Of a stretch of 55,559 bases of DNA, positions 1-7,000 are shown in pieces. Source of the stretch: a virus. A program made the translations under genes and the position numbers. Every line of letters begins with the position of its first letter. Position 1 is the first letter of the stretch. The notes beneath the pieces were generated by a model. That model was not told where the DNA came from, did not search any database, and was given only the letters and a program-made list of their open reading frames with translations. The DNA lies in the IMG/VR virus record IMGVR_UViG_3300042293_000428, positions 1 to 55,559 of that record, one strand, 5' to 3'.

Positions 1-88
1 CAGCGATCACACGTGATTTAAAATCATTGATTAGCGTATTTATACTAATACCATTTTGTCCTTGCCCACATGATAATAATGTTAACAT
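1..88 (-). CDS. Unidentified protein, N-terminal fragment (runs off left edge)
   Basis: Only the first 29 codons are inside the window. The ATG lies three bases after the stop of the upstream gene, so the two are probably cotranscribed. The start reads MLTLLSCGQGQNG, a short hydrophobic stretch followed by Cys, then a polar segment rich in Asn and Ile. Too little is present to identify a family. The small spacing to the upstream structural-type protein suggests another virion or lysis-linked product, but that is inference. Confidence 0.45.
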   Translation of the reverse strand, partial: MLTLLSCGQGQNGISINTLINDFKSRVIA

Positions 89-90
89 AA

Positions 91-609
91 TTAAGCATAG
101 GTTAAGTTTACTACCACATCATTTGCCAATATGGCACCTGTATTATTGTCTGCTAATCCACTTGTTATTGCAAGTGCAATTCCTAAAGGGAAATTAACCC
201 CCATAGAAAAAGGAATAGCTATACCAGCTCCTTGTGTATTTGCAGGAATAGGAATAGTCATTAAAGGAACATCAGTTCCTACAGTGGGAGCAGTAGCCTT
301 GTTATACAGCTTCAAGTATCTAACTGTAGATGTTAAACCTATAGCAACAATAGAATACAAATTTCCTCCAGAAGCTTTGACAACATTTGCGTTAGTTGTA
401 GCAAGTGATATTAACTTGTAAGGAGTTGTTCCATTTGATCCAGTAGTGTTAGGCCTTGGACTAATAGGAACAGGATTTGCTCCAGTATTGTCAACTGTAA
501 CATTAGAATTATTTCCTGTAACTTTTGATAATTGTTCTAACTGTTTGGCAATTTGCCATAGTAAATTAGCTTCATAACTACTTCCTATTTGTTTTGCTGG
601 TATAGCCAT
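91..609 (-). CDS. Putative virion structural protein (172 aa)
   Basis: The protein starts with a helical segment (about residues 10-30, ANLLWQIAKQLEQL), then a Pro/Asn/Thr-rich linker around residues 38-62, then a beta-rich domain to the C-terminus (LKLYNKATAPTVGTDVPL, ending VVVNLTYA). A helix-linker-beta layout is common in small phage decoration or fibre-like proteins, and this type recurs in phages of Bacteroidota. No catalytic motif is visible. An AT-rich hairpin and a TATATTTG -7-like box lie 40-75 bases upstream. The structural role is inferred from composition and context. Confidence 0.6.
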   Translation of the reverse strand: MAIPAKQIGSSYEANLLWQIAKQLEQLSKVTGNNSNVTVDNTGANPVPISPRPNTTGSNGTTPYKLISLATTNANVVKASGGNLYSIVAIGLTSTVRYLKLYNKATAPTVGTDVPLMTIPIPANTQGAGIAIPFSMGVNFPLGIALAITSGLADNNTGAILANDVVVNLTYA

Positions 610-649
610 TTTATTTTTTATTTTTTAATTTTTATTTAAATACTACATA

Positions 650-657
650 CAAATATA
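650..657 (-). promoter_or_regulatory. Weak candidate promoter -7 box (TATATTTG)
   Basis: A perfect TAnnTTTG box lies about 35 bases before the likely transcript-to-ATG distance seen at the other promoter candidates in this window. No TTTG element is present 19-21 bases upstream (GACT occupies that place), so it is a low-confidence call. Confidence 0.25.
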
Positions 658-658
658 T

Positions 659-684
659 AAAGATTATTATAAATAATAGTCTTT
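659..684 (-). other. AT-rich hairpin between small gene and structural gene
   Basis: Two 12-base arms (659-670 and 673-684) pair with one mismatch around a 2-base loop, directly after the stop of the 39-residue gene. It has no following T-run on the minus strand, so it is not a typical intrinsic terminator. It could be a 3'-end protecting or processing hairpin. Confidence 0.4.
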
Positions 685-692
685 ATATAATA

Positions 693-812
693 TTATCTAC
701 CTTGTCCTCTGTATTTTTTAGGACGTTCTTCTTTAGGACCATAAGACTTACTATGTTTTCCTGTCTTTTTAGCTCCAAATACAATTTTACGTGAATCAAC
801 TTGTTTTGCCAT
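693..812 (-). CDS. Small basic conserved-type protein (39 aa)
   Basis: A complete 40-codon frame starts MAKQVDSRKIVFGAKKTGKH and ends KYRGQGR before TAA. It is very basic (many Lys and Arg) with no hydrophobic segment, consistent with nucleic-acid or protein binding. It lies 13 bases after the stop of the upstream membrane-protein gene and on the same strand as everything else. Small lysine-rich proteins ending in a YRGQGR-like tail recur near lysis genes in phages of Bacteroidota, but I know no assigned function. Its coding nature rests on composition, position and an intact frame. Confidence 0.55.
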   Translation of the reverse strand: MAKQVDSRKIVFGAKKTGKHSKSYGPKEERPKKYRGQGR

Positions 813-825
813 TACTATAAGATTT

Positions 826-1056
826 TTAAAATATTAATTCCTTAATGAATAAAATAAAAGCTGGTAATAATGTAGCAACAACATCTAACGCTTCTACACT
901 TCCTTTGTGTTTTGAATCATATGCTTCTTTTCCTACAGCAACTATTAATACAATTCCAAGAGAAATTAAATTTGAAAAAATCAATGTTGCTAAAATATAA
1001 ATAACAAATCCATATATAAAATGGTTTGCTTTATCTTGTGGTATTTGTGGTAACAT
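826..1056 (-). CDS. Small membrane protein, YfiM/DUF2279-like (76 aa)
   Basis: Hydrophobic segments at about residues 12-45 and 58-74 suggest two or three membrane passes. The pattern DKANHFIYG near the N-terminus, GKEAYDS in the middle and LDVVATLLP later resembles the DK..HF / GKE..D / D..A pattern of YfiM-like (DUF2279) membrane proteins. It sits just after a homing endonuclease gene and near the lysis genes. A role in lysis or in the envelope is possible but not shown. The resemblance is by eye only. Confidence 0.55.
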   Translation of the reverse strand: MLPQIPQDKANHFIYGFVIYILATLIFSNLISLGIVLIVAVGKEAYDSKHKGSVEALDVVATLLPAFILFIKELIF

Positions 1057-1057
1057 A

Positions 1058-1669
1058 TTAAATTGATTTTAATTGAAAGTGCATTTCTTTTTTAAAAGTA
1101 CCATCTGTATTTCTTAATCTTAACTTAGTTTTTTCAGATGGTGTTATTCTATTATCAAAAACATCAACATTTTGTAATATAAATCCTTTACAACTATATT
1201 GTTTTTGTTGAACAGTTCTTCTTATGTCACAAGGATTTGTTAATAATTCTTTAGAACACTCTTTTATAGAATTCCAAACTTTATAAATATCTCCTTTCAA
1301 AGTAAATCCATATACTCTTTTTTTATTTTTATCATGAGCTTTACTTTGTTTATCTTTAATTTCTTTTGTTCCTACACCACCTTCTCCACCATACGTAAGA
1401 TTGTAACCTTTAGAATCATTTGTAGAATCATAAAAAGAAATCCAATATTTTTCTCTATCATTTATTAAATGATCATCACATTCTTCTAATACATCAAATA
1501 TAAAAATATCTTTACCATATTTATTATATGAATATTGAAGATGTTTATTTATATGTTTTCCGTATTTTAATTTTCTTAAATGTTCTTTTTGTCTAACAAT
1601 AAGAGAAATAGTTTTACCAATATAAACTTTATCGGTTAAAGTGTTTTTTATAATGTATATACAACTCAT
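1058..1669 (-). CDS. GIY-YIG homing endonuclease (203 aa)
   Basis: The N-terminus has the GIY-YIG signature as CIYIIKN followed by KVYIGKT (about residues 3-20), then the expected Arg and His region (RQKEHLRKLKYG) and a catalytic-type Glu/Asn-Lys region through about residue 95. Residues 115-165 (RVYGFTLKGDIYKVWNSIKE) look like a NUMOD1-type DNA-binding module. Such free-standing enzymes nick or cut a target and spread their own gene. It overlaps the endolysin stop by four bases (ATGA), so it is inserted cleanly between lysis-region genes and translated by coupling. No intron is evident. Confidence 0.85.
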   Translation of the reverse strand: MSCIYIIKNTLTDKVYIGKTISLIVRQKEHLRKLKYGKHINKHLQYSYNKYGKDIFIFDVLEECDDHLINDREKYWISFYDSTNDSKGYNLTYGGEGGVGTKEIKDKQSKAHDKNKKRVYGFTLKGDIYKVWNSIKECSKELLTNPCDIRRTVQQKQYSCKGFILQNVDVFDNRITPSEKTKLRLRNTDGTFKKEMHFQLKSI

Positions 1670-2082
1670 ATAGTATTTAACTCAAAATGCATTCCATCTT
1701 TTCTTTTGAAATTTCCTCCCCAATAAAATCCTGCATCTGTAAAACATTTTACAAATCCTGCAGACAATACAGGAGTTACATTAAGTCCATTCCAAGCAGC
1801 ATTAACGTCAATTGCTAATCCCCATGCATGCAATGACATAGAACTTAGTCCTCTTTTCTTTCTAATATTGAAACATCCATCAAAAGTTTTAAGCTCTTTA
1901 ACAAATCCTCTATCAATAAGATTAGTGAAAGCTTTTGTTAATGGACCCACCATATCTTTATTGCAATAAAGTCTTTTAGGTAGAACACCTATTTCTAATT
2001 CTGTTGGTACATCCCAAAGAACCATTCCTGATTCTTTTACAGGATCACCATATTTCTTTAATGCTTGTGCACTTGTCACCAT
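1666..2082 (-). CDS. Endolysin, M15-type zinc peptidase (138 aa)
   Basis: The motif SLHAWGLAIDVN (about residues 83-94) is the S.H..G.A.D zinc-binding signature of peptidase family M15 (VanY / D-Ala-D-Ala carboxypeptidase and phage L-Ala-D-Glu endopeptidases), and GMHFEL near the C-terminus (about 129-134) supplies the last His ligand. At 138 residues it is the bare catalytic domain without a separate wall-binding domain or signal peptide, so it would need a holin to reach peptidoglycan. Membrane-protein genes immediately upstream fit that. It ends in TGA overlapping the next ATG. Confidence 0.85.
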   Translation of the reverse strand: MVTSAQALKKYGDPVKESGMVLWDVPTELEIGVLPKRLYCNKDMVGPLTKAFTNLIDRGFVKELKTFDGCFNIRKKRGLSSMSLHAWGLAIDVNAAWNGLNVTPVLSAGFVKCFTDAGFYWGGNFKRKDGMHFELNTI

Positions 2083-2084
2083 AA

Positions 2085-2357
2085 TTAGTCTGTTTCATTT
2101 GTTAATGAATCTTTTTTGCTTATAATAGATGTAGAATATGTTGTTAATGACAACAAAGCTGCTATTAAACCTGCTTCTACACCAAGAAGTATAGCTACAT
2201 CAGAATAAGTTTGTCCAGGTTTAATATTATTAATAGTCTTTGATATATTCAATACAAGATTAAAAGAAAAAACAAGAGATAGCACTCTACGAATAGACAC
2301 TTTCTTATTTGTTCCTAACCATATAGGTTCTATGTATTTGAATATTTTATATATCAT
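2085..2357 (-). CDS. Putative holin (90 aa, membrane protein)
   Basis: Two hydrophobic segments are visible, about residues 25-40 (VLSLVFSFNLVLNI) and 54-72 (VAILLGVEAGLIAALLSL), with a short charged C-terminal tail. Size, topology and position directly upstream of the endolysin gene fit a class II holin, which forms membrane lesions at lysis. It overlaps the preceding gene by four bases (ATGA). Holins are too diverse to assign by sequence, so the call is contextual. Confidence 0.6.
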   Translation of the reverse strand: MIYKIFKYIEPIWLGTNKKVSIRRVLSLVFSFNLVLNISKTINNIKPGQTYSDVAILLGVEAGLIAALLSLTTYSTSIISKKDSLTNETD

Positions 2358-2974
2358 TTACGTAATTTTATTTTCCAATAAGTTTGTAAGCCTACTTGCA
2401 CTTGACCATTCATATCAAGTCCTGTATATACATTATATATATGATCTGTTTTTGTTTTAAGTAATACCCCTACATTAAATTGATTAATAAGTTGTTGTGG
2501 TCCTCCTTGTAAACCTCCTCCATAATAAATTTGATTATTTCTAAGAGGGGGAAGTGTAATTGTTTTAGTTATAGTTGGATATTTTAAATCCCAAGCTACT
2601 TTTCTATAAGTAATATTGTTATGGTTTACAGTGTCATTAATATATACATGTCCTATACTATCAAGTTTAATTGTATCTTTATATACATTAAGAGCTATGT
2701 GCTCTTCTACTAGCTTAGTGTATTGTAATACTAATTTAGCATAGTTTGGATCAGGGACATAGTTAGTTCCTGGTTTCCCTGGAATAGTCTTAACTAATGT
2801 TGGTTTAGTAATTACAGTGTTCTGTTTAACTACCCACACTGTATCTGTTTTAACAGAAGGTTTTTCTGCAGGAATATTATCTTTATTGCATTTCTGTAAA
2901 AGAATAACTGCTATTAGTATTAGTATAACAACATTAAAGAAATTCTTCTTAACCCATTCTAATATAATCATCAT
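2354..2974 (-). CDS. Membrane-anchored lysis-cassette protein, spanin-like (206 aa)
   Basis: One N-terminal transmembrane segment (about residues 12-27, FNVVILILIAVILLQKC) is followed by a long periplasm-type region with a Pro/Lys/Thr-rich stretch, a helical part near 80-100 and a beta-rich C-terminus (YYGGGLQGGPQQ onward). The Cys after the membrane segment lacks a good lipobox. Overlaps of four bases at both ends tie it to the holin-like and coiled-coil genes. A disruptor of the outer membrane (spanin function) is the natural guess in a cassette for a Gram-negative host, but no family is recognised. Confidence 0.5.
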   Translation of the reverse strand: MMIILEWVKKNFFNVVILILIAVILLQKCNKDNIPAEKPSVKTDTVWVVKQNTVITKPTLVKTIPGKPGTNYVPDPNYAKLVLQYTKLVEEHIALNVYKDTIKLDSIGHVYINDTVNHNNITYRKVAWDLKYPTITKTITLPPLRNNQIYYGGGLQGGPQQLINQFNVGVLLKTKTDHIYNVYTGLDMNGQVQVGLQTYWKIKLRK

Positions 2975-3294
2975 TGTAAATTTTTATAAATTCCTGTAGC
3001 AAATTGAATAAACGCAGCTATTGCTACAATTATACCAACTGTCCATAAAATTCTATTTTTAAAGTCTTCTTGTTGTTCTAGTTTAGATTTTAAAATGTCA
3101 ATTTCTACTTTCAATGTTTTAATATCACTCACCATTCCTCCTTCTTTAGTTAAAGGATTTCCTAAAATTCCATCAATCACTTGTGATAATTTCGTATCAA
3201 TAGAGGTCATTTTATCCTCTAGATCTTCTAATCTTTGATCCATGCTCTTTAACTCTTCTTTGATTTGTCTTTCGATATTTTCCATACTTTCCAT
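2971..3294 (-). CDS. Coiled-coil plus C-terminal membrane protein, XhlA-like (107 aa)
   Basis: From ATG 3294 the protein reads MESMENIERQIKEELKSMDQ, a heptad-rich coiled coil through about residue 80, then one membrane segment (ILWTVGIIVAIAAFIQFATG) near the C-terminus. Coiled coil plus C-terminal membrane helix is the layout of XhlA-type holin partners. An upstream ATG at 3327 is in frame, but it would lie only a couple of bases from the predicted transcript start and adds an odd hydrophobic peptide, so 3294 is preferred. It heads the lysis cassette and overlaps the next gene by four bases. Confidence 0.6.
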   Translation of the reverse strand: MESMENIERQIKEELKSMDQRLEDLEDKMTSIDTKLSQVIDGILGNPLTKEGGMVSDIKTLKVEIDILKSKLEQQEDFKNRILWTVGIIVAIAAFIQFATGIYKNLQ

Positions 3295-3334
3295 AAATAG
3301 TAACAATATAATTAAATGGATTACCATTTATAAG

Positions 3335-3366
3335 CAAATATAAATTTTATTTATTACATATTAAAA
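3335..3366 (-). promoter_or_regulatory. Candidate Bacteroidota-type promoter for lysis cassette
   Basis: A perfect -7 box TATATTTG (3335-3342) has TTTT in place of TTTG 20 bases upstream (3363-3366). The predicted start of transcription is about 35 bases before ATG 3294. It is the first gap upstream of the lysis genes. Confidence 0.5.
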
Positions 3367-3450
3367 CAACTAAAAATTATATTCTTCATAATATAGCATA
3401 AATGAAAATTATTTTTTAGTAATCAATTTCTATATTATTTGTTATTTAAT

Positions 3451-3975
3451 TTACCAAGCTGTTAATGCTGTTCTTCTCCAAGTGTTTGCTGCTATGCAAA
3501 CATATATGAAACCAGCTGTATATCTAATCTCTCCGAGTATTCCTGTTGATGTTGATGTTGCAGGAGCTGGGTTTAAATTAGAAATTGTGTATTGTCCTGC
3601 TTGAATATTATCCGCCAAAATTGGACAATTAAGATTAAAACTTCCAGCTTCAACAGTAATATCACCACTAAAATCATTTATTTCAATAGAAGTAGATCCA
3701 ACTGCTAATATAAGTACATCTCCATCACCACTTATATTAGATGTTATTATACCTCCAGTAAAGCTAATTGTTTTATTAGTAGTCGCTCCAACATCTGTAA
3801 CAGATTGTAAATCTGGAGCAGAAAAATTACTTAAAGAATAATTTATTTTTTCTAAAGCAGTTTGTATACTGTCATTTGTGTTTACTCCTATATATAATAA
3901 ATTAGCCCCTTCGTAAAATACGCAGGTAGAATTTAATATAACAGGACACGGTGTGGCTGAGCAAAGTACATTCAT
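3451..3975 (-). CDS. Miniature tail-fibre-like protein (174 aa)
   Basis: The N-terminus (residues 1-50, Cys-rich then FYEGANLLYIGVNTNDSI) matches the start of the tailspike at 42.9-47.0 kb and of the collar fibre beside it. The C-terminal 40 residues (TGILGEIRYTAGFIYVC, ending RRTALTAW) match the tailspike C-terminus almost position for position. Between them is a short beta-rich segment (about 75-125). It therefore looks like a fibre with docking end and tip but without the long enzymatic middle. A promoter candidate lies just upstream, and it sits alone between the cargo genes and the lysis cassette. Role as short fibre, tip protein or fibre-switching cassette is inferred. Confidence 0.65.
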   Translation of the reverse strand: MNVLCSATPCPVILNSTCVFYEGANLLYIGVNTNDSIQTALEKINYSLSNFSAPDLQSVTDVGATTNKTISFTGGIITSNISGDGDVLILAVGSTSIEINDFSGDITVEAGSFNLNCPILADNIQAGQYTISNLNPAPATSTSTGILGEIRYTAGFIYVCIAANTWRRTALTAW

Positions 3976-4001
3976 AATGTAAGTAGTGTATTAGTAATTT
4001 G

Positions 4002-4032
4002 TAAAAATAATATTTATAAGGTTGATATCAAA
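4002..4032 (-). promoter_or_regulatory. Candidate promoter of the miniature fibre gene
   Basis: TTTG (4029-4032), 19-base spacer, TATTTTTA (4002-4009), about 21 bases from predicted start to ATG 3975. The -33 context CAGTTTGATAT closely resembles CACTTTGATAT at the 55.3 kb promoter. Confidence 0.55.
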
Positions 4033-4068
4033 CTGTTATAAAAAATAACTAACTATAATATAGCGTTG

Positions 4069-7000
4069 TTATCTTCTACTTTCTTTTTGAATTGTTATGT
4101 CAAATTCTTTAGCAAACTCAGAATCAAGTATTGCTCCATATGTCAACAATGATTTTGTTACAGGTAACATCTTAGCTAAATATTTAATAGGTTTTGCTTT
4201 TTCTCTAACTTCTTCTGAAGATAATGATGGGTCAAATAATTCAAAGCCTAATACTTGGCTAGAAAAATGAGACATGAATTTTATTACATCTGAAAAAAGT
4301 CCTATAGCAGGAAACATTGATCCTTCTAAAATTTTCTCTGCTTCTAATGGATTATAAAAGAATGAAAGTTCCCCAACAAATTTATCTACAACTCTTTGAG
4401 AAAATCTATAAAAGTTTTTAGTTGCTATATCATCATCATCATCGTCAGGAGCTAATAGTCCCATAGATAATTTTAAACCAAACAAAACAAGTAACATTGT
4501 TAATTCCTGGACCTGATTTTTTAAATTTGTTTTAATCATGTCATTGAAATCTTCTTTTGTCATAGTAAATTTTTCACCTGTTCTTTTTTGATAAGCTTGT
4601 GCATAGTCTAAATACATTTTATCTAATAAAAGAATACCTTTATCATTAACTTGTAATATATTTAAAACATTAAAACTTTTATCTTGAACAGAAGAAATCA
4701 ATACTCCCCACCAAAGTCTAACTCTACCAATATCATATTTCTCTCCTTCAGTTAAACCATCGTCATCTATTGTTACAGAAAAATCATCTGATATTTTTCT
4801 CAATTCTCCAAAACGTGTATCAACAAGTTTAGGAATCCAGTTCTTAAATACCATCATAGATCTTCCCCAAACACTCATTGACATTCTATTTATGTCAGAA
4901 TCTGACATACCTCCAGTTGCATTTCTAGAAATACGTCTACTAAGTTTTGTAACTCTATCTATTTCTTTATAGTTGTTTAAATCAAAACCAGGAATGACAA
5001 GTTTATCATTTTCCAACTTCATTGTATTAGTTATAGAACTTGTATTTTTTAATTCTATAATTTCATCTTCTATCTTTTTAGAATCTCTTGCATAATCACT
5101 TGCAGAATTATATCTATCTTTATATTTATTTTTTACAAACTCTCTAATGTTAACAATTTTTCCATCAATAATCATTGAGTTATCTAATAATGTCATAAAA
5201 ATAGATTTCTCAACATGTTGTTCAGGTTCTCTCATAAACACCATTAACCAATCAGAAAAATTTTGTTGAGTTATTTTTGATAACCCTGCTTCTTTTAATT
5301 TATCATATGTAGGATCATCTTTAAGTGGCATGAAAGTATCTATTAATTGTAAAAACATTTTACGATCATCATTGTCCTTAAATTTACTACCTATTAAACC
5401 ATTAAAGTTTTTAAAATAATCCCATTTAGTAAAATAGTTACCTGCTTGTGTAATCACCTGAATGTTTGCACCAAATAAATTCACTGCTCCTGATATAATA
5501 TCTAACCCTAATGTTTTTAATTGAAAAGTTCTATTTAGAGTATCCATAGATTTGAACAAAGAAGTGGCACTAGGTTTATCTAAATCTGTAAAAACTTCTT
5601 TACCTGCAACACCATTTATAATTTTTTTCATTTGTTTCATGATACCTGTACTTATAGAAGTATCTGTATCAGAAAGAGGATATTTTTGTTCATATAGTAG
5701 AGCTCTTAGAAAATCATCAAACATTTTAGTGTTTTGTTCATTTCCTTCTAATTCTTCTGGCTTACCGTTAGGTTTTAGTATAACATCTCCTGATCTTGTT
5801 GTAGCTAAATGTTTTTTAAAGCCTTCTACAGTTTTAATAAGCTGTGCTTGTCCTTCTACTTCAGAAAGATATTTGTAGTTATGCATATGATTTATATATA
5901 AAATCATATTCTTGAAAAGATCTTCACTTACATCTGTGTAATCATGTATAGTATTACCTGCTTCATCTTTGCTCATTGAAAAATCTGAAGTGTAATACTT
6001 TGGTATACTATGTTCTATCTCTCCAGTTAATTCATTTACATTACCAAAACCAATATCATCTGCTTGTAAAGATAATCCATTACCAAAATTCATTACAGAA
6101 GAAAGAGAAAAATCCCAAGCAAGACTTTCAGCCATTGATTTTCTTACAAATGGTAAAAATGTAGAATGAACTTTATTCTCTAAGTATCCAATATCAGCTG
6201 ATTTCTTGTTTGTTTTAATTAGGAAGTTATATAAATCAAACAGCTCTTTATCATTTTGAATATTTTTATATTCATCTGTTAACCATGGAGAAGATTCAAT
6301 TCCATTTTTATCTATAGACTTTAGAGGATGTCTTTTAATAATATAATTATTCCATCCTGTAAAATCATTTCTAGTAACGTCAAGCATTCTCTTTTCTTGA
6401 AGAATAAGTTTGGCCATCATTTCTTTATCTTCAGAATAAATTCTTTTAATTCTTTCTATTCTTTTTTCTAAAACTTCTTTTGCTTCTTTTAGATAACCTT
6501 CTCTATCTAAATTATTGTATAACCATTCTTTACTAGGAGATTCTTCAGCAGCATTTTTATCAACTAAATCATAAAATTCTTTTTTATATTTATATATAAT
6601 TTTATTAACTAATTTATTCTTGTCATCTTTTTGATATAACTGTTGTACATACTTTCTAACATCTCCTCCTTTATCAGTTATTCTTTTTCTAATAGACATT
6701 AACTCTTCAACTTCTTTTAATGCATCTCTTCTAGCTCTACCTTTAGCATTTGTAACTAATTTAAATAATATACTAACAGAAGGTAGAGGAACTTCTGAAG
6801 CTCCTCTAAAAAAAGAACCTATTCCAGACCAAACAGCTTGTGGAGATAACAAACCTTGTACAAGATTTCTTTCTCCCATAAACTTATCTGCAAATTTTCC
6901 AGTAATGTCTTCTACTTTTTTAGAAGATAAACGAATAAGTTTTGCTTCACTATCTATACTTTCTAAATAAGTTTTACGTTTAGCTAAATCTTCTTTTTGT

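Noticed and set aside
1058-1669. GIY-YIG gene as part of a group I intron
   Set aside because: Neighbouring genes are intact with an ATGA overlap, leaving no intron sequence around it.
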